Of a stretch of 64,000 bases of DNA, positions 11,811 through 24,520 are shown in pieces. Within the stretch, counting starts at the first letter, position 1. Each line of letters begins with the position of its first letter. A model generated the notes under the pieces. The model was not told the origin of the DNA. It worked only from the letters and a program-made list of their open reading frames with translations, and searched no databases. The stretch is taken from the NCBI GenBank assembly GCA_013398295.1, contig VZSF01006856.1:186001-250000 (forward strand), given 5' to 3'. The DNA is from Chionis minor. Taxonomy: Eukaryota > Chordata > Aves > Charadriiformes > Chionididae. The translations under genes and the position numbers were made by a program.

Positions 11811-14079
11811 AGTTTGGCGTGTGCACATGCGAGGACCTGGTGGCACCTAGAGGCAGGGCACGTCTGCTCAGGGGCTCACTGGATTTTTAGGGTGCTCGCC
11901 CAGCCCATCGGCCACTCCGCTCCAGTTCCCGGCACGGCCTGTGCCATGTACATTTTCCCTGCCTTGCGGCAGTCACGTTTTGCAGTCCCTGGTCCCTTGT
12001 GCCCCGGGTTGCGGAGAGGGACCCAGAGACGCGGGGAGGCTGGGTGACGCTCCAGGGACCGGCGGTGAGCTGGCAGCAGAGCCGAGGGCGCTGCTTCCAA
12101 GAGAGCCTCGCGCTTAGCAGTGTTGCAGCCGAGCACAGCGGAGGTGCTGCTCCAAGCTGGGGGTCTGAAACGCTGCGTATTGAAATTACAGCTCTGAAAA
12201 TGATTCCCTTTCTGGTGCGGGCACGTCTCCCTACCCCTGTCGCCATCTGTGCCGCGGAGATAATGGTTGGGACGTTGCTCGTGGGACAGCGCAGGATTAG
12301 TGTGTTGAAAAGCACTCCCTGTTGGATGAGCTTTCCTTCCCTTGGAACTGACGGCGAAGCTTGCCGTGCCTCCCGCAGAGGCCGTCGCGCTTCCGCAGTG
12401 GTTTTGAAAACCATACCCTCGCTGCTGGCACGGTGCACAGCCGGGTGTTCGGAGCCATCCGGGAGCCTGCATCTTTGCCACTGGTATGCATGTCTTCTCC
12501 CTCAGCTCATGCTCCTCGCTTTTGTAGGAAGACAAAAAAAAAGAGTCTTTTTGTTAGAGCCCTTTGCTGTGCTCATTTGTGCTGGTTATGGCCATTTAAA
12601 AAAACCAAAATGCGAGTTGCTTTTTTCAAGTTTCCAGCTGATCTCTGAAAACGGCTGCTTGAGTTCCCAAGATTGTGGTGGGATTCAGCAGAGAAAGTGT
12701 CCACATCTCTTACTAAATGAGGGTGGATTTACTAGAGAAAAGAGCTTACGTGGGTGGGGTTTTTCAGAGGAGGCCATTGGGAACGCCATCGGTCATACGT
12801 CCCTCGTTCTTCAGCGCAGCCCAGCGTGCGGGGGCCACGGTCTGGCCCCTCTCTGAGGCGCTGGAAAAGCCGAGAAAGCCCACTCGCTTTTCAGTGGGGA
12901 CGGCTGGTGATCTCCTCCTGTTTGGAAGCGTCCCTCGGCGGCCACCGCTTCCTCCCAGGAGCTGGTCCCGCGCCCGGTGCGGCAGGAGGAGGGCTGGGAA
13001 GGTCCAGCCCGGCCGAGCAGGGCTCGTCCCGCGCCCGGGGCTCAGACTGCAGATCAAATCCTCAGGCAGGAGACAGTAATGAATGGTAATTCTCCAAGCC
13101 TGGCATTGCTCTATTTTTTTCCCCTTAACAACTGAACTGATTAGAGTGAAACTTTGACTTGATTAGTGATTATTGTCTCGGTATGGTGGTTGCTTGCAGC
13201 CCTTTCATTTTCTTGGTTTGTTTTTAAAAAAACATTGGCAGGCATTTCATCCCCTGATTTAATGCTTGGGCTCTCTGCTCCATATTCATTTCTCTCTCCC
13301 TTCTTCCCCCCCGCCTCGTGCTCAGAAGAATCAAGTCGTCGTTTTATTTTTGTTTATGTGTACAAAGCGGGGACTTGTGAGGTGGCTGCTCCCCTCGACT
13401 CGTGTCACCAGAGGGAAACGGGTGATGTCCCTCACACAGGGGACAGGGACAAAGCTGCAGCAAGCCCTAATTACAGAATAACATGCAAGAGCAGCCCCAT
13501 ATTTCTTTCTCCTGGGTTCCAGCTCAGTGAAGTCCTTTGCTCCTCGAGCTCCAATGCGTCGGAGGCTTATTCAGCGTTATTTCTGTTAATTGTTGGCATT
13601 ACAGCAGTTGCTGGAAATCCTAAGTGAGCTCAGAGCTGTTACTATTTTATGATTTATTGCTGCCTTTCATTCTCCCAGGGCTCCAGCCCAGGTCAGGCCC
13701 CGTGGCTGTCGCTGCGCAGGCAGGAAGCGCCAGGTAGCCCCGATCCGCAGCATCCCCGGGCTGGGACGAGGCAGGAGCCAGCCCGGAGGGCGAGAGCAAG
13801 CGGCGAGGTAAGGGCTGACCAAAATGCTAAATACTGCAGTGGTGTGTAAGTGGGATGAGGTGACGATCGGCGCAGCTGCCTGTCACATCGGTGTGGGCGG
13901 ACATCCCGGGTCAGGGACCGGGACCCTTTCCCGGAGAGCCCCTGGGCAGGGCAGCTGGGCTCTGCTGGACGCCCGCCCTGCCAGCGCCGCTCCTCTCCCT
14001 CTGCGAAATGCGCCCTGGCTCCCTGGCGGCACTGGCTCTGGCGCTAAATCACCCTCCCACCTTGCAAACACCGGGCAAA

Positions 14080-14420
14080 ATATTTATAGCAGGGACCAGC
14101 TAGATCCCAGCTCCTGCTGGGAATGCAGTTCACGTGCTGCATATTTCAATAACAATGACTTATTAAATAATAACTGACATTTACCTAGCTGCTTCTTGTC
14201 CTCAGAGCCCCCAAGACTTGGCAAACTTTAATTAATAGTTATTTTAATAGTTAAATAACCTTTATAACTGCATTTCATTTATTCTGGGCCCATCAGAAAT
14301 AAAGTCATAATGATCTGAGTCAAGCGATAAAACACGACATCTGGTTTAATGTTTGCGGGTTATTTAATGAACTGAGGAACCTGGCAGAAGAACGATATGT
14401 TTATTTCTTTTTCTTCCTGT
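14080..14420. promoter_or_regulatory. AT-rich candidate enhancer block
   Basis: A sharply AT-rich interval between GC-rich flanks. It holds an E-box CACGTG (14,131), AACAATG (14,151), the homeodomain-type palindrome TTAATTAA (14,228-14,235) and many TAAT/ATTA cores. Part of it may derive from an old SINE. It looks like an exapted or conserved regulatory block, but this is unproven. Confidence 0.4.
14155..14240 (+). mobile_element. Possible ancient SINE tail inside an AT-rich block
   Basis: The run 'acatttacctagct', 'cctcagagcccccaagacttggcaaactttaattaat' resembles the 'ctcagagcgcccaaagcactttacaaacattaatt' part of old amniote SINE/MIR-type elements. The match is short and partial. It could also be chance similarity within a conserved non-coding element. 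Confidence 0.35.
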
Positions 14421-14681
14421 AAGAACACGCATTTCTGAGACAAATACCGCTTGGGTGCTCGTGTTTTGCCTCCTGCTTTCGGCTCGGTGTTGTCCAGCTG
14501 CGGGTTTGGTCGCGGGGAGCGCGTGCGCTTGTCCCCCGAGGGAATCGGGCGCCAGGGAGCCCTGCCGCACCGGGCACATCCGTGGGCGCAGTGGTGGAAG
14601 CACCGCTGATTTATCCCTGGGTGCGCTCTTTGCCATCTGTTTTTATATCGCTCTCCGCACAAGATGAGTAGTTCCCATATA

Positions 14682-14697
14682 GCGCGCGCGCGCGCAC
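14682..14697 (+). repeat. GC dinucleotide run
   Basis: Seven consecutive GC units followed by AC, a Z-DNA-type alternating purine-pyrimidine tract. Confidence 0.9.
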
Positions 14698-15099
14698 GCT
14701 TCACCGGCTGCGGCGTTCCGGCGTTCGCAGAATTGATGGCGAGGCAGACAACTGTCGTAGCGCATCCGTCACGCGAGCAGGGCCCAGGACGAGCGCTGCC
14801 GCCTCCAGATGTTCCTGTCCCTTCGGGAGGCGGCTGGCCAGCCCCTCGCACCCCCTGGAGCCCAGGGTGGGCTCCCACCCCTTTCCCTCTGGCTCGGAGA
14901 GCGCCGAGTCCGCAGGCTCCCGGCTCCCTGCTCTCCCTCGAACTCCTGGCTTGAGTTTCCTCACCTTCCCCAGCAGCCTGCTGAGAGCATCCTGGCTAAT
15001 GCTGCTCAACGCGGCTCCCACTCCATGGTTCCCAGAGCTCCGTCTGCACAATAAACTTGGCTTCCTCGGGCGTATTTTGGGTATTCGCACTCCCCCCGC

Positions 15100-15650
15100 A
15101 ACGTTACCTATTAATTGCGTGGAGGAAATATTCCAGAAGTTTACTTATGCCCTTGAGCGATATTCGTGTTTATTTCCATAACTCTTTGATACAATATTTG
15201 TCTTTGCCTGAGATAGTTTGCCAAAAGGAAAGGGAGAAGGAGGAGAAGCATATGAGGGATTTGGATTGCCTCACATCTGCCTTTCTTTAAGCAGCCCATA
15301 TGGGAAAACATATTCTTCTGCACAGAATTTGTTAAAGGTTTTGTAAAAAGCATTGCATACACAGTTAACACAGAACCTAGCAATATTTATATTTAAAATG
15401 GGTCCAAACAGATCCATTTGGAGAGCGTTTGGAAGACGTAGAGTGGCAGTACACATTGCGAATGTAATAGTCTCGTTAGCTAGCTCAGCTTGTGGGATCT
15501 GCTCCCGCCGGAGGTTTGATGGGAGGAGAGGAAGCTAGCCAGCCTGGTAAGTACAGAAATCATAATGTATGCAATGTTTTGAGCATATTTCATCCATGAA
15601 GCTTGGAAAAGGCGACATTATCCATGGTCCCCTCTAAGATATAGTAGCTG
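15100..15650. other. AT-rich non-coding block
   Basis: About 550 bp of AT-rich, CpG-poor unique sequence with no repeat I recognise and no coding signal. It is a candidate for cross-species conservation. Confidence 0.3.
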
Positions 15651-16389
15651 AGCCGATGGGAATCGACACCAGTGGGTACTTCATCTATTTCCTCTGTGTT
15701 GGTGTAAATCACCAGAGGCAGCTTGCGAACTCCTCGTTCCTGCCGGAGCGCGGTTACTCACACGGATACTCCCAGCAAATTCTCTGCCATAACTCATGGA
15801 AGCTGTGACTGATGGGCTGGCCCGAGCTGATCGATCCCATGGGGTGAGCGGGGGAGCCGGGAGCAGGCGCTGGATCCAGCCCCGGCTGCGTTGCCCAAAA
15901 GGGCTGGTGCAAGCCCAGAGCGTTCCCCCGGAGCTGGTACGGACGTGAAGCGGGTGGAAAGGAGGGCGGAGAGAGAGGTGTCTCACTGTTCCGCTCAGAA
16001 AGAGCGGAGTTGTGCACTTCGGTGAGCCATTCCAGTGGGGCTGTTGCTCCGGCTGTAGTTTTCTGTTACAGCAGTGTGATTTAAAGGCGTGTTATTCCCT
16101 CCCCCACGGCCCGTGCGTTCCGTTACCTGTGCGGCCCCAGGACCCAGCATGGCGGGATGGATCCTGGTCCTGCAGGTAGCAGGTAAGAGCTGAGGCTAAC
16201 GAGCGCTAATCACAGCCCATTACCTGGTCTCAGACTTCGCTGGGTTTCCTTTGGTCTGGTTTATCTGAAACTTTATTAGATAAGCTCGAATTGGTGCCGG
16301 GGTGTACGATGCCGTAGCCTACGTGGGCTCCATCCGAAGAGGCAGGAGGGCAGCTCCTCTGCCCCGCAGCCGCCCTTCCGAGCGCGCAC

Positions 16390-16560
16390 AGCCAGCCCTG
16401 CCTGCCTGCAGATAATTTTATTTAATCTTGGCAATCTTCTGCTATATACTTAAGTAAACAAAGATCAAGCTGCTCACAGCCTTAATGAGGCTACACATAA
16501 ATAATAGATTACTGGATTAGTCAGGAGTATACATGGGAGAGTAACAATAGCAACAAAAAA
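16390..16560. promoter_or_regulatory. AT-rich block with overlapping FOX and SOX/TCF-type cores
   Basis: GTAAACA (16,454-16,460, FOX core) overlaps ACAAAG (16,458-16,463, SOX/TCF core). Homeodomain-like 'ttaat' and 'gattac' motifs flank them. Candidate regulatory element by motif content only. Confidence 0.35.
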
Positions 16561-17491
16561 CACTGCTGCCAGTGTCTTCCTCGCAGTGCAGCCCTGCAGA
16601 TCTGCCTGCTCCGCTGCCCCTTCCCACCCCACACATCACCCTCGCTCACTCCCAAAATGGAGGGGACGGTGGGAGCCTTGCAGAGCAACGGGAGGATGGG
16701 TTGCACGGAGAAGGGGGTGGTGGCCAATCCGGCAGAGGCTCGCTGAAAGCCCCGCGCTGTCCCCTTGGGATCTGCAATGTGTCCTGCTTCTCTGGGGCTC
16801 CTGTTCAGCCCTGGCCATGTCTAGAGCAAGCCTGGTGAAAGGGTGCTTTGCTGCTAGCACCCACGGAGACCCTTTGGGTCTGGCGCAAAGATCTCGTCTG
16901 CTCCCAGCAGACCCTGCTGGCCTCGTCGTGCAGCATCCGGGACAGCCCAGCAGCTCTCCGGCGGATGCGGCTTCTGCCATGCGCCGTGATCCGCTGAGGC
17001 TGCAGTGATTTGGAGAGGTGGGCTCCTTTGGGCAGAGCGTTGGCCATGGGCAAGGACAAAGGAAGGGAGCCCAGGCTCCCCCACGGCACTGACAGCGGGT
17101 GGAATTGATTGTGTCCCCAGGCGTGTTACTCACCGGCACCTTCTGTCGTGAAATGATGGAGCGCTCCAGCCCCGTCAAAAATAACTCCCTGGCTGCGGCA
17201 GTTCATCCTGGATCAGCAGTCCGTGTGGTCTCTATCTATCAGCGCGTGTCCTGTCCTAATGGTGTGATAGCTGTGAGGAGTTGAGCTCTTTACACAAGGT
17301 CACTTTATTAGTAGGGAAATCGCTCTTATGACAAACGAGCGCTCCGCAGCCTGTCACGGGCGCTCTCCTGTCCCACTCGGCCCCGCTGCCACTCAGCTCT
17401 GCAGCCTGAGCAAAAAAACATGCCTTCGGTCAGAAAGCACGGCAGAAAAATAGCGTGTTTCTCTGCTTTCTCTTCTCCTTGGCGCAGCACG

Positions 17492-17526
17492 GGATGGATG
17501 GATGGAAGGAGGGAGGGAGGGAGGGA
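17492..17526 (+). repeat. GGAT/GGGA tetranucleotide repeat
   Basis: A (GGAT)n segment passes into (GGGA)n over about 35 bp. Confidence 0.93.
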
Positions 17527-18339
17527 ACATCCCAACTCGTTCCCGAGCAGAGGTGATGCTGCTCTGCGCTGCCTCGTTTCCCACTCGCAGTGACGTATGG
17601 TAACTGGGATACATTACCAAAAGGCATAAAATATTACAAGGAGGTATTTTTTCAGCGATTGTGCTGACACAGCACCATCTTTGTTCCTTAACCGGGAGTG
17701 ATGTATGAATTATCTCAACCTAAAGCCTGAAATATACATTATGGGCCGTATCTTTCTGTGTTTTATTTGGGCTGTAAAGTGATACCTTATTATTTCCCCC
17801 TCCTGGGCATCCTTTAATGAATCTAGATTTGAAAGTGAAATATTTATTATGTTTCGGGAGCTTAACTGTGCAAGGAGAGGAGGACGGGTATGCAAATTTG
17901 CAAGAAAGCAGTAAAAAAAAAATCTCCTCTCTGTTAGGAAAAAATGTGCCAGTGTGCATCTGTCAAGGCACTGAATGGCTGCCCCTAAAAAGGGATTTAA
18001 TGGGGACGTGGGGAGTGGGACTCTCCCTGGGAAACCAGTGTGTGCACGAGCCCCAGCTGAGGGGGATTTTTGGAGTGTGATGCAAAACCCTACCAAAAGG
18101 GCAAGGCTTCCCCAAAAGCCAGGGGAGGCGGGAGCGTGGTGGACGCCGCAGTGGGAGCTGCTGTCCCGGGCGCATCCCAGAGCTTCTCCGGAGCTGAGGG
18201 GGCATCTTCTCTGCCTTCCCCCCACCCTGCAGTCCGGGGCACTGCAGAGAAATGCTAAGGAATTGGGAGCTGGACGTGCATCCCGTTGTTTTCAGTCTGC
18301 GCTCTGGTCACCTCAGTGGTCTGGAAAAATGCAGAAGGA

Positions 18340-18680
18340 AATATTTTTCCTGCAAGTAAACAGGTCATTTATAAACAAATAGATAAACACAGGTTTATCC
18401 ACGTAGTTACGGGTTATCAAAAGTTGTCGGCAGCTCCCCCCTAACTGAACTCTGAGTTTCCAAACCACAGTGGAGAAAAAGCTCTGCAGCTGCAGTTGTA
18501 TCAAGATGAGGCCTGGCTTCATTAGAATGAATGCCATTTGTTTAAAAATAGAAATATTCTGCCATCTTCCAGCAGCAAAACCGAAGCAAGCTATTACAGG
18601 ATTATGATTCTGTGACTTCAGACCTATTGTAGTCTTAATATTTCATGGTGCATTGACACAGAGTACATAATATGCTGAAC
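18340..18680. other. AT-rich non-coding block
   Basis: Unique AT-rich sequence without recognisable coding content. A 'gattatgattctgtga' near 18,600 resembles the end of CR1, but nothing upstream supports an element. Confidence 0.3.
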
Positions 18681-19347
18681 AGCACTGTTGGCTTCAGCTG
18701 TTGCAAACAGTATGGTGCAGAAATAATTGAACTAAAAAGAAATTACAGCTATTCGCGGAGGTGGCAGCTCTGCTTTGTAGATGCGAGGTTGCAGGCACTG
18801 ACTCAAACGTGCACTTTAGAAAAAACAACTCGCTGTTTTTTGATGCTGGAAGGATTTTTGGTGGGGTCTGCTTTTGTGGGCACGGTCGTTTAGGGTGGGA
18901 GCAGGCAGGAGCCCCTCTCTGCACTGCCACCCCCTCGGAGGGAGATCCAGTTTGTCGCCATTGCGTAAAGGTAGCGAGGCCGCCTCTGTCTGGGGAATTG
19001 CGTGCGGTTCAGGCAGGCTGGTGTGAATCTCTGTTTATGCTTTTAAGTCTCAGATGTATCATGCAGTTACCGCAGCTTAACAAGTCGCTGTTTGTCAGCT
19101 GTGCTGTAAGTAACAGTGGGCGCGCTCGTAACCCAGCGTGGAGGTGGCACAAAACACAGTAGGTGACACCCTTCATCTGTTCTTATTTCAGGTCTTTTAG
19201 CTTAAACTAGTCTCTCATCGTTAAACAAGACCCAAACAAGGCTAGTTCCCAGCAAAACAGCTGTCTGCACAGAGTCGTCTCGCATCTTCACCCCACCATA
19301 TCCAAAGCCAAGCCGGCAAGGCGTGCGCAGGTGATTCCTTGGCTGCG

Positions 19348-19994
19348 TGTCCTGGTTTGAGAAACACAGGACTGGTTTCTCTTCTAATGCTTGGGAAAGC
19401 TGTATCTGTGTAAGACTCTAGCGTCTGAATTGGTGAAGATATTTACTCTACAGCCAGCCATGGTGTGTGGCTTTCAAGGTCTCGGTGTTTTCAAGCTCAC
19501 CAGGTACAGGGATGAGGAGGAGCGAGACCCGGGGGCTTGACCCGAGCTGGCCACCAGCATTATTTCATACTATGAATGTCGCTTTCAATATAGATTAGAA
19601 AGCTTTGCCGCAAAGTTCGCTTCCCCTTGATGGCGGTGATCCAGAGGACTTCTTGCCCCGGTGCCGGATCCCTGAGCCCTTCCCCTCCTCCCGAAGCTGT
19701 AACGCTCGCAGTATCCCACATTTCCTGTCCCCTGCTGGGAGTGCGCGGCTTCCTACGGATATAGTTGGCTGAGTATAATCCGTGGATAGTGTATACATGG
19801 GTATTGGGATCAATACGTGTTCTTTAGCGTCAGTACTGTCAATTATCTAGTTTTATTAAATCTGTTTATCTTTCAGCCCCTAGTTTTCCTTGTTTTCTTC
19901 CCAATTCCCCTTCCTGCGTGGGTAGGGGTCATCAGGTGAGAGAATAATTGTCTAAACGACAATAAATTGTTATGGGTTTTCCCAAACTATAACA
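19348..19994 (+). mobile_element. Solo LTR of an avian endogenous retrovirus (ERVL-like), diverged
   Basis: A block of about 647 bp begins TGTCCTGGTTTGAG and ends AACTATAACA, so it has TG...CA ends. It has the layout I know from avian ERV LTRs: a promoter-like stretch 'catactatgaatgtcgctttcaatata' near 19,570-19,592, an AT-rich 'ttttattaaatctgtttatc' near 19,850, and a closing segment ending in a 'taaca'-type terminus. No internal retroviral coding sequence lies beside it, so it is read as a solo LTR left by recombination. The flanking 5 bases (ctgcg and ccacg) agree at three of five positions, consistent with a decayed target duplication but not proof. Family assignment is from memory. Confidence 0.72.
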
Positions 19995-20707
19995 CCACGG
20001 CACGCCAACGGGGAGCTGCCTCCCGCGGTGCTGCCCGGCCGCTCCGGGGAAACACCGCGCCGGGCAGAGGAGCCGGGGAGACGCTGCGGCGAGGAGGGAC
20101 CCCTCAGCTTTCCTGACTAAAGGCAGCCCCGGCGTGACAGAAGGGGAAAACGATAATCGTGACACATCAGAGGTGTCTACAAGTGGCTCATGGCACGAGG
20201 GAATAGAAATTGCTGCTGCTAATGACGGGGCTTGGCGTTCCTGCCGTTCCCGCTCTAGTCCCTGCACCGTTCCCTGCTGTGTTGCAGCAGTATTGAAACG
20301 TTCCAGCGCTGCGGGATCGCGGCGTGGCGATATTTCATTCCGAAATGGATTTTTCCCTTGAAATTTGTTAAATGGTGGATATCAGCCGGGAAACTCAATG
20401 TTTTAATCGCTGGCAGGCGCCTGCTGGAAGGGGAACTTTTTTCACAGCGAATTTGGAAGCGTCTGATTTCCAGCATGGAACAAAGAGACGTTTTGGCGTG
20501 GGGACGTTGCTCCTAACACCTGTCCATACCAAAACCGTCTGTGCCGAAGGCAGGAGGCCTTTTTATCCCCTGCAACCTTGAGGGAGGTGAAATCACGCTG
20601 CATTTCTCTGGTCCCTAAACACCCTCATGAGATGCCATTCATGGGTAAGGAAATGCTCATGCTAGATATAATAAATCAGTCTTTGCTGGATGACGTGCTA
20701 GTATATG

Positions 20708-20723
20708 TGTGTATATATACACA
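20708..20723. repeat. Perfect 16-bp palindrome TGTGTATATATACACA
   Basis: A perfect self-complementary sequence within a TG/TA-rich block (20,640-20,800). It most likely arose from alternating dinucleotides rather than as a protein site. Confidence 0.85.
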
Positions 20724-23700
20724 TGTAAGTAAAACTAGGTAATAATATATGTGTATCATACGTAATACATGTACTTATGTACACGTAACATGCTTTCCTT
20801 GTGAACTGAGCTCATTTAGCAACGAAGGGGGCTACCTGCAGCCCAGATCTGAAGAGACGAGTCGATGATCTAGACACACCGAGCTCTTCAGAGCCTCCAG
20901 CTTGTCCCAGGGACGGATGAAACGCTGATACCAGCGGAGCAAGCCTCCAGCCCCTCCTCCCGGCCAGCTGGTACCACTCCGGCTTGCCACGCGTGGAGGA
21001 CGTGTCTGCAGCCGTCGTGGGTCCTGAGGGTCCCGCTCCGAGAGCACGACCCCAGAGCACCCCATGCCAGTGCCGGTGACAGGCATGGCTCTACGCTCCT
21101 TTGCTCCTCCGAAGCAGAATCTGGATGGATGTGTTTGTAAGTGTTTGTGTTTGGATCAAATGGAAATTTTCCGGTTTTCTGAAAAATTTTCAGCTGGCTC
21201 TGACCATTTGCTTCCCCCCAGAGCGACGCAATTTCACGGCAAATCCATCGCTGCAGCAGTCGCCTGGCACCGTCCCCGCTCCGGCTCCTGGCAGCCCTCG
21301 TCATCCCTGCCTCCGCAAACGCCGCGTGTGAGACCGGTCCTCTGCTCCGAGCTGATTTCTTTCCATCTTGGCGGGGCGTCTCTTCCAGCAGAAGGTGAAA
21401 CAAAACTTCTCAAAACAAAACTTCTCGAAATGCTATTTGGAGAAACGCCTATCCCAAAGATGGGCACAGTGCTGACAGGGTCTGCCTCAAAAGGTCTCGC
21501 AGGTGAGCAAGTGACGAGTCCCACCGCAGTCATATGGGATGTCGAGTGCGGTTCCTGGGCTCCAGAGGTACATGATGGTGGAAGTCAACGTGCCCACTTG
21601 TCTTTCAGCCAGAGGACTTTCCTGGGCCCTTCGCAATCTTAACAGATCTGCCACGTGGCAATCTCGCAGAGACATTTTGCAATTAAAAATCAAAAATAAA
21701 ATGCAACGCCTACAGAAAGCCGATGAAGCTATTACTGAAATGCAGCCACCTGTGGCAGGAAACACACTGGCTGCTCAACCTGCGTCCAAAACCTCCGCGT
21801 GGCAATTTTGAAGAAGCGGCGAAGAATTGGGTATTCTCCTTGTACGATGACAAAACAAAGCCAGAGGCTCGGGAGGTAATTCAGCCAACTGGAATAGTAC
21901 CACATATTCAGCATCAGCATTAGGTTTTTGCTTTAAAAAAAATCCCCAGGACAGTAGAGGGGACCTTGGCTCTCCATTGCTCATTTCCGCAGCGTGTATT
22001 CAACCCCTTTTAATAGCTGGAGCATCGCTTCGGTACTGGAAGGGAACAAGCACGGATTCCTGATGGTTACCTGAGGATGCTTCTTGCATGGCTTGATATC
22101 TCCCGGCTCTCCGGGTGTCTGGGTACTGTCCGGCAGTGGAAAAGACTCTCTGCCACCTGGGCAAGAGGGGGTGCCCCCCCCTCCTGAGGAACATCGCTCC
22201 CAGAAAATGAGCTGTCTGTTACTGTCGAACAGAGAAACTCGGTCCGTGCCTCTGCTGCTCGACATGATAGGGGCTCTTAGGAGACGGAAAATTGAAGACA
22301 ATGCTTTTTTCTTTATTTGTTGGGCAATGATAGAGGGAAAGCACGCAAGGTCTCCAGGTGACATGAGACTCTGGATCTTCTCATGGTCAATCACAGCCCT
22401 TAATCTTTCTCTTTTCTGCTGCCAGCGCCCTCGGGAATGTTTGCATTTTGATTTCAAGGCTTTCCTTTTGAATGCAAACAGGCAAAGGGGGAAATTATTG
22501 TGCAGACACACAACTCCTCCTGAATTCCCCTCTCTCCTGGCATCATACAGACAAAGGCAGGTTAGAAAATGGTACCACCCTGGGATCTGGTGGTGTTAAA
22601 GGTTTTGTCGTAAAAATCTCCTCGCTCCACTGAAGTAATGAGAGAGATTGTGCTGCTTTACATCAGATGACAACCTGGCTTAAAATACATATGAGAGTTT
22701 GGTCACGCATATGTAATCTTCTAGATGTCTGGGTGTTGGTTTGGGGTTTTTTTCCCCCTGAAGGATCCATACCAACCTCCACACGCTGCCGATAAACCGC
22801 CAGCAGCATCAGGGCTGGCTGGCCGAGAGGCAGCCGGGGCACGCAGCTCCCGGTGGCCCCGGTCTGCTGCTGGACCTGCTGGTGACACCGCAGACATTGC
22901 AGCGTACGGTGGCTGCCGAAAAGGCAGAGGGCAGGCAGAGCTGGGAGCGTGCCGCGGTCCTGCCCCGGACCTGCGACCGAAGGGCATCTTCTCCCCCTTC
23001 TGCTCCGAAGACACTGGCAACGCCGTATTTATCTCAATGTCATTTTCCTCGAGATGTGAGCTGGAACAAATCCGGAGCAGCTGCTCCATCTCTAAGTGTC
23101 CTTTAGGGATCCCTTCAGCAGACACTTTGCAGGATATAATGATGACATTCTAACGAGCGCTAATGCGCATGTTGTCATCTTTCTGTATTTACACTTCCCA
23201 CAGGAGGCATCGTTTGGAGAAGGAAAAGCGAGAGATGGAAACTTTGATGCAGAAACTTCAGCCTCTGAGCCAGGCTCGGCCGGGGAATCCAGCTAATTAA
23301 GAAAAGCCGTAAGGCAGGGCCGTACCCGGGCCGGGAGGCAGCGGCTGGCAACGCACGGAGAGCTGGCTGGGAAAGGGCAGCCCGCCCAGCAAAGCCCCCC
23401 CAGGCCCTGCAGTTGGATTACACCGGGCTGTACGGAAAAAGGGGGGGAGAAATGGATTATTGTAGTGTGCAGAGTGAGAGCAGAGCCCGCGTCGCTCCAG
23501 CTCTCCCAGGCTCCAGCCTAACGCTTTAGCTGCAAGCTCCGGCGTTGTGCATTCTGGCATACGCCTGCCTTCTCGCTGCCTCGCCCCGGAAGATGAGGCA
23601 CGGAGCGTATTCGCGGCCCTTGTGGTAGACATTCATTAGCCACATCGTTAAACAAACCCTGCGTCAGCCTCAGCGAGCAACACTTTCCCGTATCTGCCAG

Positions 23701-23779
23701 TGGGAAGAGGATCCTGGAATCGCAAATGCAATCAAATCCTCTTCGTCCACGAGGAGGCAACTGCAATAGGCTTTTTCCT

Positions 23780-24520
23780 GGGCAGGAATGTTATATGCAT
23801 ACGTCTGGGTGCCTGCGTCTATATATAAATAAATAAAAGAGAACCTAGCAAACAAAATAAGCGAAATGAAACTCTATACGTGTGCTTGGTATTTCATAAT
23901 ATAAGCAGTTGAAATGGATAAGGTCGCCGCCTTGTCCTCTGCTTACTGTTTTTATCAGGGGGAAGATTGTATCGAATAAATAATATATCAAAAGATTTCT
24001 CTCTTCATCTCTTCACGCGCACACGTACTCCGCCGTCCCCGCTACATAACCCAAATCAGGAGTGAGGATCCAGCCGGTATGATAAGTAGTAATAAATGGC
24101 TCTGCTTGTTGGTGGAAATTTTGCTGGCAAATTTCTGAACCAGATTAAAAAGTAAATTAGATTTCTTCTGGAGAGTTATTTTCAAGGGTTTTGTCTGCTG
24201 ATGTTCCCGTGCAAGATTGCGGCTTTGCCAAGGGGGCAAGAGAACAAAAGGGGAGGATAAAGAATTGAGGTTGCAATTATCCGAGTGAACAAGGTTCTCT
24301 GGTGGAAGGCACCTAATCAGGAAAGTCTCAAATTTGCTTAAAATACAAGGTGCAATACAAAATTTATTTATAATCTGCCTCACCTGCTCAGATAAAACTG
24401 TTTCTAAAGGCAGGTAATTGCAGGAGACAAGCTGCAAAATGGAACAAATGGAATCAAATCGGGTATTAATAACAGCAGGACGAAATAATAACAAAAGTGG
24501 GTCTTTTAGCAGAGCACAAT
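23780..24520. other. Long AT-rich, CpG-poor block
   Basis: The longest AT-rich island of the window at about 740 bp, with no recognised repeat, ORF or RNA gene. Its length and composition make it a good place to look for a conserved long-range enhancer. Confidence 0.3.

Larger units (their letters stand above)
11811..19347. other. Intergenic sequence, no gene recognised
   Basis: GC-rich frames of up to 285 codons (11,999-12,856) lack any known similarity. AT-rich islands at 13,080-13,260, 14,080-14,420, 15,100-15,650, 16,390-16,560, 17,590-17,960 and 18,340-18,680 are the only structured parts. Confidence 0.7.

Noticed and set aside
11999..12856. 285-codon open frame on +
   Set aside because: No recognisable domain, GC-driven absence of stops, and similarly long frames on the opposite strand.
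18600..18618. 'gattatgattctgtga', like a CR1 terminus
   Set aside because: The upstream sequence shows none of the CR1 3' region segments; too short alone.
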